Assembly: GCF_900101705.1 (NCBI RefSeq)
Contig: NZ_FNAC01000002.1
Span: forward strand, 124,001 to 188,000
Origin: Algoriphagus faecimaris
GTDB lineage: Bacteria; Bacteroidota; Bacteroidia; Cytophagales; Cyclobacteriaceae
DNA length: 64,000 nucleotides
Direction: 5' to 3'
Position numbers and translations under genes: made by a program. The notes beneath the pieces are model-generated. The model did not search any database, was not told the origin of the DNA, and was given only the letters and a program-made list of their open reading frames with translations. The stretch's first letter is position 1. Every line of letters begins with the position of its first letter. Of this stretch, positions 44,920 through 53,082 are shown in pieces.

Positions 44920-45797
44920 TGCCCAACGCTGTTAATAGAAGTAGAAGAGAAAGCTTGAAGAAAGTTTTGCTAGGAGGAGCTGCCCTAGGTGGCTTTAGTT
45001 CTTTTGATTGGAAGGATGAAATGCCACTCAAACTAAAAGGAAATATAAACCATGGAGTCTGCGCATGGACAATGCCGGATTTTAGTTTAGACGAACTTTG
45101 TATTGCCATTAAGGAAATCGGCTTTAATGCCATCGATATAGTCGGTCCAGAAACATGGGATACGCTCAAAAAACACGGTGTTGAATGCTCCATGTGTAAT
45201 GGTGCCGAACTCGGGATCCCCCACGGATGGAATGATCCACAATATCATGAGCAATTGATCAAAAACTATTCAGAAATTATTCCGGTAGTTGCAAAATACG
45301 GCTTCAAAAACTTGATTTGTTTTTCGGGGAATCGAAATGGTATGGACGATGAAGTAGGGATGAAAAACTGTGCCGAGGGCTTGAAAAAAATCATGAGTCT
45401 GGCAGAAAAACATAATGTAGTGATTCAAATGGAGCTACTGAACAGCAAAGTAAATCACCCTGATTATATGTGTGACCTTTCCGCTTGGGGAGTGGAGCTT
45501 TGTAAAATGGTTGACTCAGCTAATTTCAAACTTTTGTACGATATCTATCACATGCAAATAGACGAGGGAGATATCATACGGACTATTCAAACCAATCATC
45601 AATACTTTGGTCATTATCATACGGCAGGTAATCCAGGGCGAAATGAGTTGGATGAAAATCAGGAAATCAATTACCCCGCAGTGATGCGAGCGATCGTAGA
45701 GACAGGCTATAAGGGTTATGTGTCTCATGAATTTATACCAAAATCTAAGGACAAACTTGCTGCACTTTCTCATGCAGTTCAGGTATGTGATGTGTAA
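44919..45797 (+). CDS. Tat-exported TIM-barrel isomerase (hydroxypyruvate isomerase-like)
   Basis: This 292-residue protein starts with a twin-arginine signal SRRESLKKVLLGGAALGG. A xylose-isomerase-like barrel follows, with VIQMELLNSKVNHPDYMCD (Glu), LLYDIYHMQIDEGD (Asp, His), GHYHTAGNPGRNEL (His) and YVSHEFIP (Glu). The folded export route suits a metal enzyme working in the periplasm. It could epimerise or isomerise a keto-sugar released there. It is translationally coupled to the permease and 21 bases before the GMC gene. Confidence 0.87.
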   Translation: MPNAVNRSRRESLKKVLLGGAALGGFSSFDWKDEMPLKLKGNINHGVCAWTMPDFSLDELCIAIKEIGFNAIDIVGPETWDTLKKHGVECSMCNGAELGIPHGWNDPQYHEQLIKNYSEIIPVVAKYGFKNLICFSGNRNGMDDEVGMKNCAEGLKKIMSLAEKHNVVIQMELLNSKVNHPDYMCDLSAWGVELCKMVDSANFKLLYDIYHMQIDEGDIIRTIQTNHQYFGHYHTAGNPGRNELDENQEINYPAVMRAIVETGYKGYVSHEFIPKSKDKLAALSHAVQVCDV

Positions 45798-45818
45798 TAT
45801 TTAATCAAATTTATATTT

Positions 45819-47498
45819 ATGGCAAATCAATCATATGATGCAATAGTAGTTGGATCGGGGATTAGTGGCGGATGGGCTGCTAAAGAGCTGACGGAAAAAG
45901 GGCTGAAGGTATTGCTCTTGGAGAGAGGACCTAACGTGGAGCATGTCAAAGACTATGATACTGCTACTCTGCCTCCTTGGGAAGTTCCGCATAGAGGAAG
46001 AAGAACAATCGAGATGTTAGAAAATCATCCCAATTTGAGAAGGGATTATGTTTTGAATGAATTGAACCTAGACTGGTGGGCACATGAAAGTGACTCCCCT
46101 TATGTGGAGGAAAAGCCTTTTACGTGGTTTCGAGGATATCAGGTAGGCGGACGCTCGCTTCTTTGGGGACGGCAGTCTTATCGATTGGCGGATATTGACT
46201 TTGAGGCTAATGCCAAGGAAGGTATAGCAGTGGATTGGCCTATTCGGTATAAGGACTTGGCTCCTTGGTATTCTTATGTTGAAAAATTTGCTGGGGTTTC
46301 AGGAAACAAAGATGGCCTGGATATTTTGCCTGATGGAGAGTTTATGCCTGCTATGCCGATGAACTGTGTGGAGAAGGATGCTGCAGAGCGGATCAAGTCT
46401 CACTATCAGGGCGCAAGGCATTGGTTGATGGGAAGACCTGCCAATATCACACAACCACTTCCTGGTCGTGTAGGCTGTCAGTACAGAAACAAATGTTCTC
46501 TAGGTTGTCCGTTTGGTGGGTATTTTAGTACTCAAGCCTCCACATTGCCTGCGGCTGTAGCTACAGGTAATTTGACACTGAGGCCTTGGTCTATCGTCAG
46601 AAGGTTGATATACGATAAAGATACCCAAAAGGCCACAGGAGTCGAGGTCTTAGATGCTGAAACCAATCAGACGGTGGAGTATGACGCTAAAATCATATTC
46701 CTATGTGCTTCATCTTTTAATTCTACGGCCATATTGATGAGATCAGCTACTGATATCTGGCCTGGAGGGTTAGGGTCTAGTTCGGGAGAGCTCGGACACA
46801 ATGTGATGGATCATCATTTCAGATTGGGTGCAAGAGGAACGATAGATGGCTATGAGGATAAATATTACTTTGGAAGAAGACCCACAGGTCTATATATCCC
46901 TAGATTTAGAAACTTGAATGGAGAAAAACGAGATTACCTTAGAGGTTTTGGATATCAAGGTGGAGCTAGCCGAAGTGGTTGGAGTAGAGACGTAGCGGAG
47001 TTAAACTTTGGTGCTCCTATGAAGGAAGCACTGACGCAGCCTGGTCCGTGGAGCATTGGCTTTACGGCCTTTGGAGAAATACTCCCTTACCATGATAATC
47101 ATATTCGTCTCAGTGATACCGTCAAGGATAAATGGGGGATGGAAGCACTTGTCATGAATGCTGAAATCAAAGAGAATGAGAAAAATATGCGAAAGGATAT
47201 GATGGCTGATGCTGTGGAAATGTTGGAGGTAGCTGGATTTAAAGATGTGCAGTCCTACGATGCGGGTTACACCTTTGGTCAGGGTATCCACGAAATGGGT
47301 ACAGCCAGAATGGGAAGAGATCCCAAGACCTCCGTACTGAATGGAAACAATCAGGTATGGGACGCTAAAAATGTCTTCGTGACAGATGGGGCATGTATGA
47401 CATCAGCCGCGGCACAAAACCCTTCATTAACCTACATGGCTTTGACGGCTCGAGCAGCTGCTTTTGCAGTGGATGAATTGAATAAGCGTAATCTCTAA
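45819..47498 (+). CDS. GMC-family FAD-dependent sugar/glycoside dehydrogenase with putative Fe-S motif
   Basis: This 559-residue GMC oxidoreductase binds FAD at AIVVGSGISGGWAAKEL (residues ~8-24). The RGYQVGGRSLLWGRQSYRL stretch is the second FAD/GMC signature. The C-terminal catalytic region has IHEMGTARMGRDP and AAAQNPSLTYMALT. Cys220, Cys226 and Cys230 (CQYRNKCSLGC) have the C-x5-C-x3-C spacing that holds a 3Fe-4S cluster in bacterial FAD-glucose dehydrogenases. There is no signal peptide of its own. The following gene is the Tat-bearing small subunit, which would carry it out. A glycoside 3-dehydrogenase is the best reading. A gluconate or glucose C1 enzyme is the alternative. Confidence 0.9.
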   Translation: MANQSYDAIVVGSGISGGWAAKELTEKGLKVLLLERGPNVEHVKDYDTATLPPWEVPHRGRRTIEMLENHPNLRRDYVLNELNLDWWAHESDSPYVEEKPFTWFRGYQVGGRSLLWGRQSYRLADIDFEANAKEGIAVDWPIRYKDLAPWYSYVEKFAGVSGNKDGLDILPDGEFMPAMPMNCVEKDAAERIKSHYQGARHWLMGRPANITQPLPGRVGCQYRNKCSLGCPFGGYFSTQASTLPAAVATGNLTLRPWSIVRRLIYDKDTQKATGVEVLDAETNQTVEYDAKIIFLCASSFNSTAILMRSATDIWPGGLGSSSGELGHNVMDHHFRLGARGTIDGYEDKYYFGRRPTGLYIPRFRNLNGEKRDYLRGFGYQGGASRSGWSRDVAELNFGAPMKEALTQPGPWSIGFTAFGEILPYHDNHIRLSDTVKDKWGMEALVMNAEIKENEKNMRKDMMADAVEMLEVAGFKDVQSYDAGYTFGQGIHEMGTARMGRDPKTSVLNGNNQVWDAKNVFVTDGACMTSAAAQNPSLTYMALTARAAAFAVDELNKRNL

Positions 47499-47517
47499 TC
47501 ACTAAACGAACAAAACA

Positions 47518-48075
47518 ATGGCAATGAATAGAAGAGACGCGTTAAAAAGCGTCATGCTAATGATGGGAGGAACTATGGTCGGTGCTACTGCGATTTTGAC
47601 CGGATGTGCTCCTGAGAATCAAATAGAGGGACTTAATTTTAGCCCTGAGGATATTGCATTTCTAGATGAATTAGGGGATACGATTATTCCTGATACGGAC
47701 ACCCCGGGAGCAAAAGCCGCTGGAATAGGCCAATTTATGGTTATGATGGTAAAAGATACCTATGATGCTGATCAGCAAAAAACTTTCGTGGATGGATTGA
47801 ATATGATTCGTAAAGATTTTAAATCCGAAAAAGGAGCTGATTTTGTAGGGGCAGCGGCTGAAGACAGATTGGCTTATATGAATGGGCTTTATGAAAAATA
47901 TAAATCATCAGAGCCCAGAGAGCCCCAAGTAATCAATATGCTTAGAGATCTGACAATTTTGGGTTATTTCACATCTGAAATTGGAGCTACTCAAGCACTA
48001 AACTATGTGGAGGTTCCCGGCCGATATGATGGCTGTATTGATCTCAAAGAAGGAGATAGAGCCTATGCGATCTAA
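47518..48075 (+). CDS. Gluconate 2-dehydrogenase subunit 3 family protein (Tat hitchhiker subunit)
   Basis: This 185-residue small subunit has a twin-arginine signal MNRRDALKSVMLMMGG ending in a lipobox-like AILTGC (Cys30). The gluconate_2-dh3 domain follows: FSPEDIAFLDELGDTIIPD, TPGAKAAGIGQFMVMMV and a C-terminal GYFTSEIGATQAL. In known three-part dehydrogenases this subunit chaperones the GMC subunit through the Tat system. It follows the GMC gene after 19 bases, and both end at the terminator at 48079. Confidence 0.93.
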   Translation: MAMNRRDALKSVMLMMGGTMVGATAILTGCAPENQIEGLNFSPEDIAFLDELGDTIIPDTDTPGAKAAGIGQFMVMMVKDTYDADQQKTFVDGLNMIRKDFKSEKGADFVGAAAEDRLAYMNGLYEKYKSSEPREPQVINMLRDLTILGYFTSEIGATQALNYVEVPGRYDGCIDLKEGDRAYAI

Positions 48076-48078
48076 AAC

Positions 48079-48113
48079 AAAAAAAGCCTGCTTTGATCAA
48101 AGCAGGCTTTTTT
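48079..48113. terminator. Bidirectional intrinsic terminator
   Basis: A nearly perfect palindrome AAAAAGCCTGCTTTGA with its reverse complement and T-runs on both strands separates the GMC unit from the convergent sensor gene. Confidence 0.92.
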
Positions 48114-48127
48114 ATTAATTGGTGGAT

Positions 48128-48781
48128 CTATGAAATCATACCTTTGGTCTCCTCGGATTTTCTAAAGACTAATAAAAACATCACAACGATTAAAATAATA
48201 AGTAGGGCTACTTCAAATTGAGCCCAGATTTGGGATCTATTGATCAGTACTTTTGCTTTGCTGATAAGCTTTTCTCCCTCTTCCATTTGAATTTTACTGA
48301 GATTATCAAGGTCTAGGCGTGCTTGAGAGATTTTTTGATCATAGAGTTTTACTTGTTCTACATTGATTCCTTGTTGATCATTGTAAAGCAGGTCGTAACT
48401 CTTTATGCTTAGGTCATCAACAATTATTTCCTTGAAATCGCCCAAGTATTCACCTTCTTGAGTGGTAAGATTGGTTGCTTCAAAGTCTTCGACAATAGCC
48501 AGAATCCTATTTTCGTGTCCTTCTATTTCATCTACCACCCTGGAATAATCATAATCGAGGTTACAATGATCTACTAGTTTTTGGATCTGAAATAGATGCT
48601 CTGAGATTTGAAAAATGTATCCCTCTACCACTAATCTATCGTTGTAAACCTCTGTAAACGTGCTACTAATGCTTTGGAATGACTGTCTTTCGATCAGGTT
48701 TTTCGCATAGATTAATAGAAGTAAAATACTGATGATTAAGAGGGCACGTATTTTTCTTCTTTTGAGACCGGGATTTTGCAT
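48128..48781 (-). CDS. Membrane sensor-like protein with 4-helix-bundle domain and no output domain
   Basis: This 217-residue protein has one N-terminal (RALLIISILLLLIYA) and one C-terminal transmembrane helix (FEVALLIILIVVMFLLVF). About 160 periplasmic residues between them are all helical (SISSTFTEVYNDRLVVEGYI, KLYDQKISQARLDLDNLSKI). That is the topology of 4HB_MCP chemoreceptor sensory modules, but only about 10 residues remain after the second membrane helix. There is no HAMP, kinase or methyl-accepting domain. It could be a truncated receptor or a stand-alone membrane protein. It is monocistronic. Confidence 0.7.
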   Translation of the reverse strand: MQNPGLKRRKIRALLIISILLLLIYAKNLIERQSFQSISSTFTEVYNDRLVVEGYIFQISEHLFQIQKLVDHCNLDYDYSRVVDEIEGHENRILAIVEDFEATNLTTQEGEYLGDFKEIIVDDLSIKSYDLLYNDQQGINVEQVKLYDQKISQARLDLDNLSKIQMEEGEKLISKAKVLINRSQIWAQFEVALLIILIVVMFLLVFRKSEETKGMIS

Positions 48782-48861
48782 AGCTTAGTATCACTAACAG
48801 GTTAGAACTTACATTTTATAAAAAGATTCAGAGATTGCCAAGGAAATCCTTAATCTCGATC

Positions 48862-49659
48862 TTATAAAGGCATCTTATCATACACGCGAACGTAATCTAC
48901 TTCCATTCGCTGCGGCCAAATGGATGCATCTACTCCTTCTTTTCCACCCCAATTTCCTCCGACAGCTAGATTCAACAGCAAGTGAAAGGGTTGATCAAAA
49001 GGCCACTCTGCACTTGATTTACCCGTATTTTCAAAAGTGAAGTACAGCTTGCCATCTATGAAGAAATCTATTTTTTCAGCAGTCCAATTGATAGCGTAGG
49101 TATGAAAGGCTGAGTTAAAATCAGGGACTATGACCTGCTTACCTACTTCAGTGCCTATAGAATGGTTAAAGGCTTCCGTATGAACTGTCCCGTGAACCAC
49201 TGCGGGATCGAAGCCTACGTGCTCCATGATGTCAATTTCACCGCTTCTGGGCCAGCCGCCGTAAGTATTATTCTCAGGAAGCATCCAGATTGCAGGCCAT
49301 GTGCCTCTACCTTCCGGGAGCTTAGCACGGACTTCAATATACGCATATTTCCATGACCCTTTACCCTTAGTGACTAGTCTGGCCGAGCTGTACCCTTTTT
49401 TTGATTCGGCCTCGGAATGGGCTTCGATGATTAAAATACCATTCTCAATTCTGGAGTTTTTTGGCTTAGCTTTTTTGTAATCTTGAAGCTCATTGTTTCC
49501 CCACCCATGGTCACCTGTATCATAAGACCATTTGTTTAAATCAGGTAAACCTGCAGTTTCAAACTCATCAGACCAAATTATTTTTTGAGCATGTAATGGA
49601 TTGTACATGAGTAGTATTACTAGGATAAAGTGAGTGAATAAAAGGATTGATTTTTTCAT
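48862..49659 (-). CDS. Secreted GH16 family beta-glucanase (laminarinase-like)
   Basis: This 265-residue protein has a signal peptide (ending near LHAQK) and a GH16 jelly-roll. The catalytic EIDIME (Glu141 nucleophile, Asp143, Glu146) is preceded by WPAIWMLPEN and WPRSG, and followed by HTYAINWTAEKIDFFIDGK. The EIDIMEH context points to beta-1,3-glucan (laminarin) cleavage; agarases and carrageenases differ there. No carbohydrate-binding module is attached. It is close to the glycoside locus but divergent from the CsbD gene. Confidence 0.93.
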   Translation of the reverse strand: MKKSILLFTHFILVILLMYNPLHAQKIIWSDEFETAGLPDLNKWSYDTGDHGWGNNELQDYKKAKPKNSRIENGILIIEAHSEAESKKGYSSARLVTKGKGSWKYAYIEVRAKLPEGRGTWPAIWMLPENNTYGGWPRSGEIDIMEHVGFDPAVVHGTVHTEAFNHSIGTEVGKQVIVPDFNSAFHTYAINWTAEKIDFFIDGKLYFTFENTGKSSAEWPFDQPFHLLLNLAVGGNWGGKEGVDASIWPQRMEVDYVRVYDKMPL

Positions 49660-49740
49660 TTGTTTAATAGTTTTGAAACTATTTTATATGGATGGCGTAT
49701 ACTATAGTATAATTATTTTTAACCAAAACCCATAAATTTT

Positions 49741-49941
49741 ATGTCTTTACAACTTAAAGGAAACTGGAATCAAATAAAAGGTAAACTTAAACAAAAGTAT
49801 GCGTCCTTAACCGAGGATGACCTGAAATATCAAGAAGGTCAAGAAGATGAAATACTTGGTTTACTTCAGGAAAAAACAGGGGAGTCAATTGAAAATCTTC
49901 GAAAAATGATCTTTGAAGATGAAAAGCAAGAGACGACCTAA
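49741..49941 (+). CDS. CsbD family stress protein
   Basis: This 66-residue acidic protein has the CsbD signature LKGNWNQIKGKLKQKYASLT and EDDLKYQEGQEDEILGLLQE. CsbD-like proteins are general-stress proteins of unknown mechanism. It is a single gene with a terminator at 49964. Confidence 0.9.
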   Translation: MSLQLKGNWNQIKGKLKQKYASLTEDDLKYQEGQEDEILGLLQEKTGESIENLRKMIFEDEKQETT

Positions 49942-49963
49942 TAGGTTTAACAAAATAGGGAAG

Positions 49964-49993
49964 GGCTAGTTGTTTATTCAACTGGCCTTTTTT
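49964..49993 (+). terminator. Intrinsic terminator of the CsbD gene
   Basis: A 9-bp stem GGCTAGTTG/CAACTGGCC (one G-T pair) with a 6-base loop and T-run. Confidence 0.8.
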
Positions 49994-50056
49994 TATGGCT
50001 TGGCTTTTTCACAAGCTATCAGAATCGTAACTTGCTACCTATAAACCCAAATTAAT

Positions 50057-51220
50057 ATGGCATATTATCATCGATTGGGGGCTATCCCGCCCAAAAGACA
50101 TACCCAATTTAGGCAGCCGGATGGTACCTTATACAAGGAAGAACTGGTCAGCTCTAAAGGCTTTTCTGGCATTTATTCCAACTTATATCATGTCCATAAT
50201 CCCAATAATGTAAAATCTATTGGTGAACCTCGGCCTTACAAGTGGACAGTTGCGGAAGATCATGGCCTGAAACAAACCCATCTAAAAACCTCCGGGGTGG
50301 AAGTGACAGGGGAAGACTTCTTAAGTGCTCGTCGGATGCTCATGAAGAATAATGACGTGATGATGGGAATTTGCACTCCTAAGAACCGAAAAATGGACTT
50401 TTATTTCAAAAATGCCGATGGGGATGAATTGATCTATATCCATGACGGTGAAGGAGTTCTTTATTCACAATTTGGGAAATTGGAAGTGCGAAAGGGGGAT
50501 TATATTGTCATTCCTAGGACTACAATCTATCGGTTTGAATTTCAAGAAGAAGGTCCTCTCAGGCTTCTTGTTATCGAATCCCAAGGTCCAATCGAAACCG
50601 TAAAGCGCTATCGTAATGAAGTCGGACAGCTTTTAGAGCATTCGCCTTATTGTGAGCGTGATATTCGGCCTCCTCATGAACTTCATGTAGAAAAAGAAAA
50701 GGGCGAGTACCTCGTTCAAATAAAGAAGCAAGGAATGCTCCATCAATACCACTACGAGCACAGCCCACTGGATATTGTAGGCTGGGACGGTTACCTCTAT
50801 CCCTATGCCCTGTCGATTTATGATTTTGAGCCGATCACAGGGAGAATACATCAACCACCACCCGTTCATCAAACATTCCAGGCTTGGGGCTTTGTGATCT
50901 GTTCTTTTGTCCCTAGATTATTTGATTATCATCCACTCGCTATACCTGCTCCATATAATCATTCTAATATTGATTCAGATGAAGTCTTGTACTATGCCGA
51001 GGGGGAATTTATGAGTAGAAAGGGAATAGACAGAGGATCCTTTACCATTCATATGGGAGGGCTTCCTCATGGACCTCACCCCGGCACTGTGGAGAAATCC
51101 ATTGGAGCAAAGGCCACAGAAGAGTATGCCGTGATGCTGGATACTTTCAAACCTTTACAGATTACTACCGATGCTTTGGAATTTGTCGATGAAAATTATC
51201 CTATGAGTTGGACAGAATAA
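50057..51220 (+). CDS. hmgA: Homogentisate 1,2-dioxygenase
   Basis: This 387-residue non-heme iron enzyme opens the ring of homogentisate to maleylacetoacetate in tyrosine/phenylalanine degradation. It has MAYYHRLGAIPPKRHTQFR at the N-terminus, a cupin core with PPPVHQTFQAWGFVICSFVP, and the iron-site region YNHSNIDSDEVLYYAEG plus FTIHMGGLPHGPHPGTVE. It is shorter than the fungal or human enzyme (about 440), as usual for the Bacteroidota type. Other genes of the pathway are not adjacent. Confidence 0.92.
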   Translation: MAYYHRLGAIPPKRHTQFRQPDGTLYKEELVSSKGFSGIYSNLYHVHNPNNVKSIGEPRPYKWTVAEDHGLKQTHLKTSGVEVTGEDFLSARRMLMKNNDVMMGICTPKNRKMDFYFKNADGDELIYIHDGEGVLYSQFGKLEVRKGDYIVIPRTTIYRFEFQEEGPLRLLVIESQGPIETVKRYRNEVGQLLEHSPYCERDIRPPHELHVEKEKGEYLVQIKKQGMLHQYHYEHSPLDIVGWDGYLYPYALSIYDFEPITGRIHQPPPVHQTFQAWGFVICSFVPRLFDYHPLAIPAPYNHSNIDSDEVLYYAEGEFMSRKGIDRGSFTIHMGGLPHGPHPGTVEKSIGAKATEEYAVMLDTFKPLQITTDALEFVDENYPMSWTE

Positions 51221-51300
51221 ATAACACTAGATCCATTAGTCTTTTAGAAGAAAAAATTCTCTTGCTCATCAATACGGTTGGGAGGACTTAAAGACTTTAA

Positions 51301-51335
51301 AAAATCCCGCTCTTTTAAAAAAGCGGGATTTTTTG
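51301..51335. terminator. Bidirectional intrinsic terminator
   Basis: A 10-bp stem AAATCCCGCT/AGCGGGATTT with a loop of about 10 bases and T-runs lies between hmgA and the convergent pafA gene. Confidence 0.88.
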
Positions 51336-51341
51336 CATTTA

Positions 51342-52970
51342 TCAATCAAATAATTCACGAATGGGCTGCCCTGTGGCACCATTAGGGAGACGGATATTGA
51401 GGAGCATAGATACAGTAGGGGCAATATCAGTCACTGTGGCATATCGAGTACTGCTTCCTGACTTTACACCCCAACCGTAAAAGAGTATAGGTACGTGCGT
51501 ATCATAGGTAAACCCTGTCCCATGTGAAGTTCCTCTAGCACCGCCTGTAAGCCAAGCTGGCTCCAAGATCATTAATAGATCTCCGGAAGCCTTGTGATTA
51601 TACCCCATCTGAAGCAAATGAGGTCTGTCTAAGGCAAAATTCGTGTTTCGCATAGCATGAGCTGTATAGACTTCTTTGATTCCATTGAAGCGTAGAAGGA
51701 AGTTCGCAAGGTCATTTTGCATATCTAAAATGTTGACACCTTTGTCTCTCGCTAATCTATGGTTGAGAAAAATTTGGTCATTTGATCCGTTAAGGATCCA
51801 GTCCCCTTCTCCGTATACTTGAGAAGTGTAGCCTCGGAGTTGACCTAGAATGTAACCTACATTAAGATTTCCCGCAGGGACATTTTCACTTTGCATGTAA
51901 GTAGCGATATCTGCCACTCCATGGTCAGCTGATAAGAAAATCAAATAATTGTCCTCACCGTAGGTTTCATCTAGGAAGTTTAGAAATTTCTCCATTTCTC
52001 TGTCGAGACGGATATAATTGTCCTCCAGTTCTTTGGAAGTAGGTCCAAATCGATGGCCGATATAATCCGGAGAAGAAAAACTTACCGCTAGGAAATCAGA
52101 TTCTTCACCTTTTCCCAGGTTTTCACCTTCAATAGCAGCATAAGCAAAATCCAATGTCAAAGAATTGCCGAAAGGGGTAGCGGCAATCATTCCATATCCA
52201 CCATTATCTTCTTTGAGCTTGGCCAAATCATATGGGAATGTAGGGCTATCTTTTCCGATAAATGGGGCTTCAAAGTCATTATTGTCATCAATACTATTGA
52301 TATACTTTCCCATGGGTAAAAGAGGCTCCCAAGTTTGAGACAAATACTTTTCCACTTGCTTTTTGGCATTGAAGTTTTTCACCCACTTTGGAAGTTCTTC
52401 GTAGTAATAGGTCGACGTCATAAATTCCCCATTATTACTATCATACCAGTAAGCATCACCTAAATGCCCTCCAGGAAGGCTTGCACCCCGATCTTTAATC
52501 GCAACAGCGACTACTTTAGAACGCTTATTAGAGGCAAATCGCAGTTCGTCAGTAATGGTAGTGGTTAATAGATTTCTCGGACTGATCTCTCCACTCATTG
52601 GAGTTCCACCTACATTGGTCACAGTACTGTCTTCCGCACAATAGATTGATTTGTTCAAGCTTCTGACGTACCAGTTATTCCCGATGATGCCATGGGTAGC
52701 TGGTGTAGTGCCGGTATAAACTGAAGCATGTCCAGGCCCTGTGTAAGTGGGTATATAATTGTAATGACCATTTTTCATCTCAAAACCATCTCTAAGCAAT
52801 CTTTTGAAACCACCTTCTGAATAGTTTTCTGAAAATTTGTAAAAATATTCCTGACGCATTTGATCTACTACGATACCCACGATTAGTTTGGGTTTAGGAG
52901 TAGTCTCTTGGGCTAAAATCGAAAGGGAAATGAGGGAGAAGAGTGTTCCCAAAAGGATGTTCTTTTTCAT
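51342..52970 (-). CDS. pafA: PafA-type alkaline phosphatase (alkaline phosphatase superfamily)
   Basis: This 542-residue exported phosphatase has a signal peptide (ending SILAQ). The PafA arrangement is complete: VVDQMRQEYF (metal Asp36), TYTGPGHASVYTG (nucleophile Thr77), NNWY, AIKDRGASLPG (Lys and Arg that position phosphate), SSPDYIGHRFGP (Asp, His), LSADHGVAD (Asp, His) and TSHGTGF (His). These are the residues of the calcium-independent, broad-substrate PafA of Flavobacteriia. It cleaves phosphate monoesters outside the cytoplasm. It is a single gene with a TATCTTTG element just upstream. Confidence 0.92.
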   Translation of the reverse strand: MKKNILLGTLFSLISLSILAQETTPKPKLIVGIVVDQMRQEYFYKFSENYSEGGFKRLLRDGFEMKNGHYNYIPTYTGPGHASVYTGTTPATHGIIGNNWYVRSLNKSIYCAEDSTVTNVGGTPMSGEISPRNLLTTTITDELRFASNKRSKVVAVAIKDRGASLPGGHLGDAYWYDSNNGEFMTSTYYYEELPKWVKNFNAKKQVEKYLSQTWEPLLPMGKYINSIDDNNDFEAPFIGKDSPTFPYDLAKLKEDNGGYGMIAATPFGNSLTLDFAYAAIEGENLGKGEESDFLAVSFSSPDYIGHRFGPTSKELEDNYIRLDREMEKFLNFLDETYGEDNYLIFLSADHGVADIATYMQSENVPAGNLNVGYILGQLRGYTSQVYGEGDWILNGSNDQIFLNHRLARDKGVNILDMQNDLANFLLRFNGIKEVYTAHAMRNTNFALDRPHLLQMGYNHKASGDLLMILEPAWLTGGARGTSHGTGFTYDTHVPILFYGWGVKSGSSTRYATVTDIAPTVSMLLNIRLPNGATGQPIRELFD

Positions 52971-52990
52971 TTTTAAAATGTTTGTCCTCC

Positions 52991-52998
52991 CAAAGATA
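52991..52998 (-). promoter_or_regulatory. Candidate -7 element upstream of pafA
   Basis: On the minus strand TATCTTTG matches TAnnTTTG, about 20 bases before the pafA start. No clear TTTG is found 19 bases upstream, so support is partial. Confidence 0.4.
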
Positions 52999-53082
52999 AG
53001 GATATGAAGCTATCTGTGGATTAAGACTTTGTTAAATGGCTAAAAGAACAGACATTGTAAGATTGAAAATAATTCCCAAATC

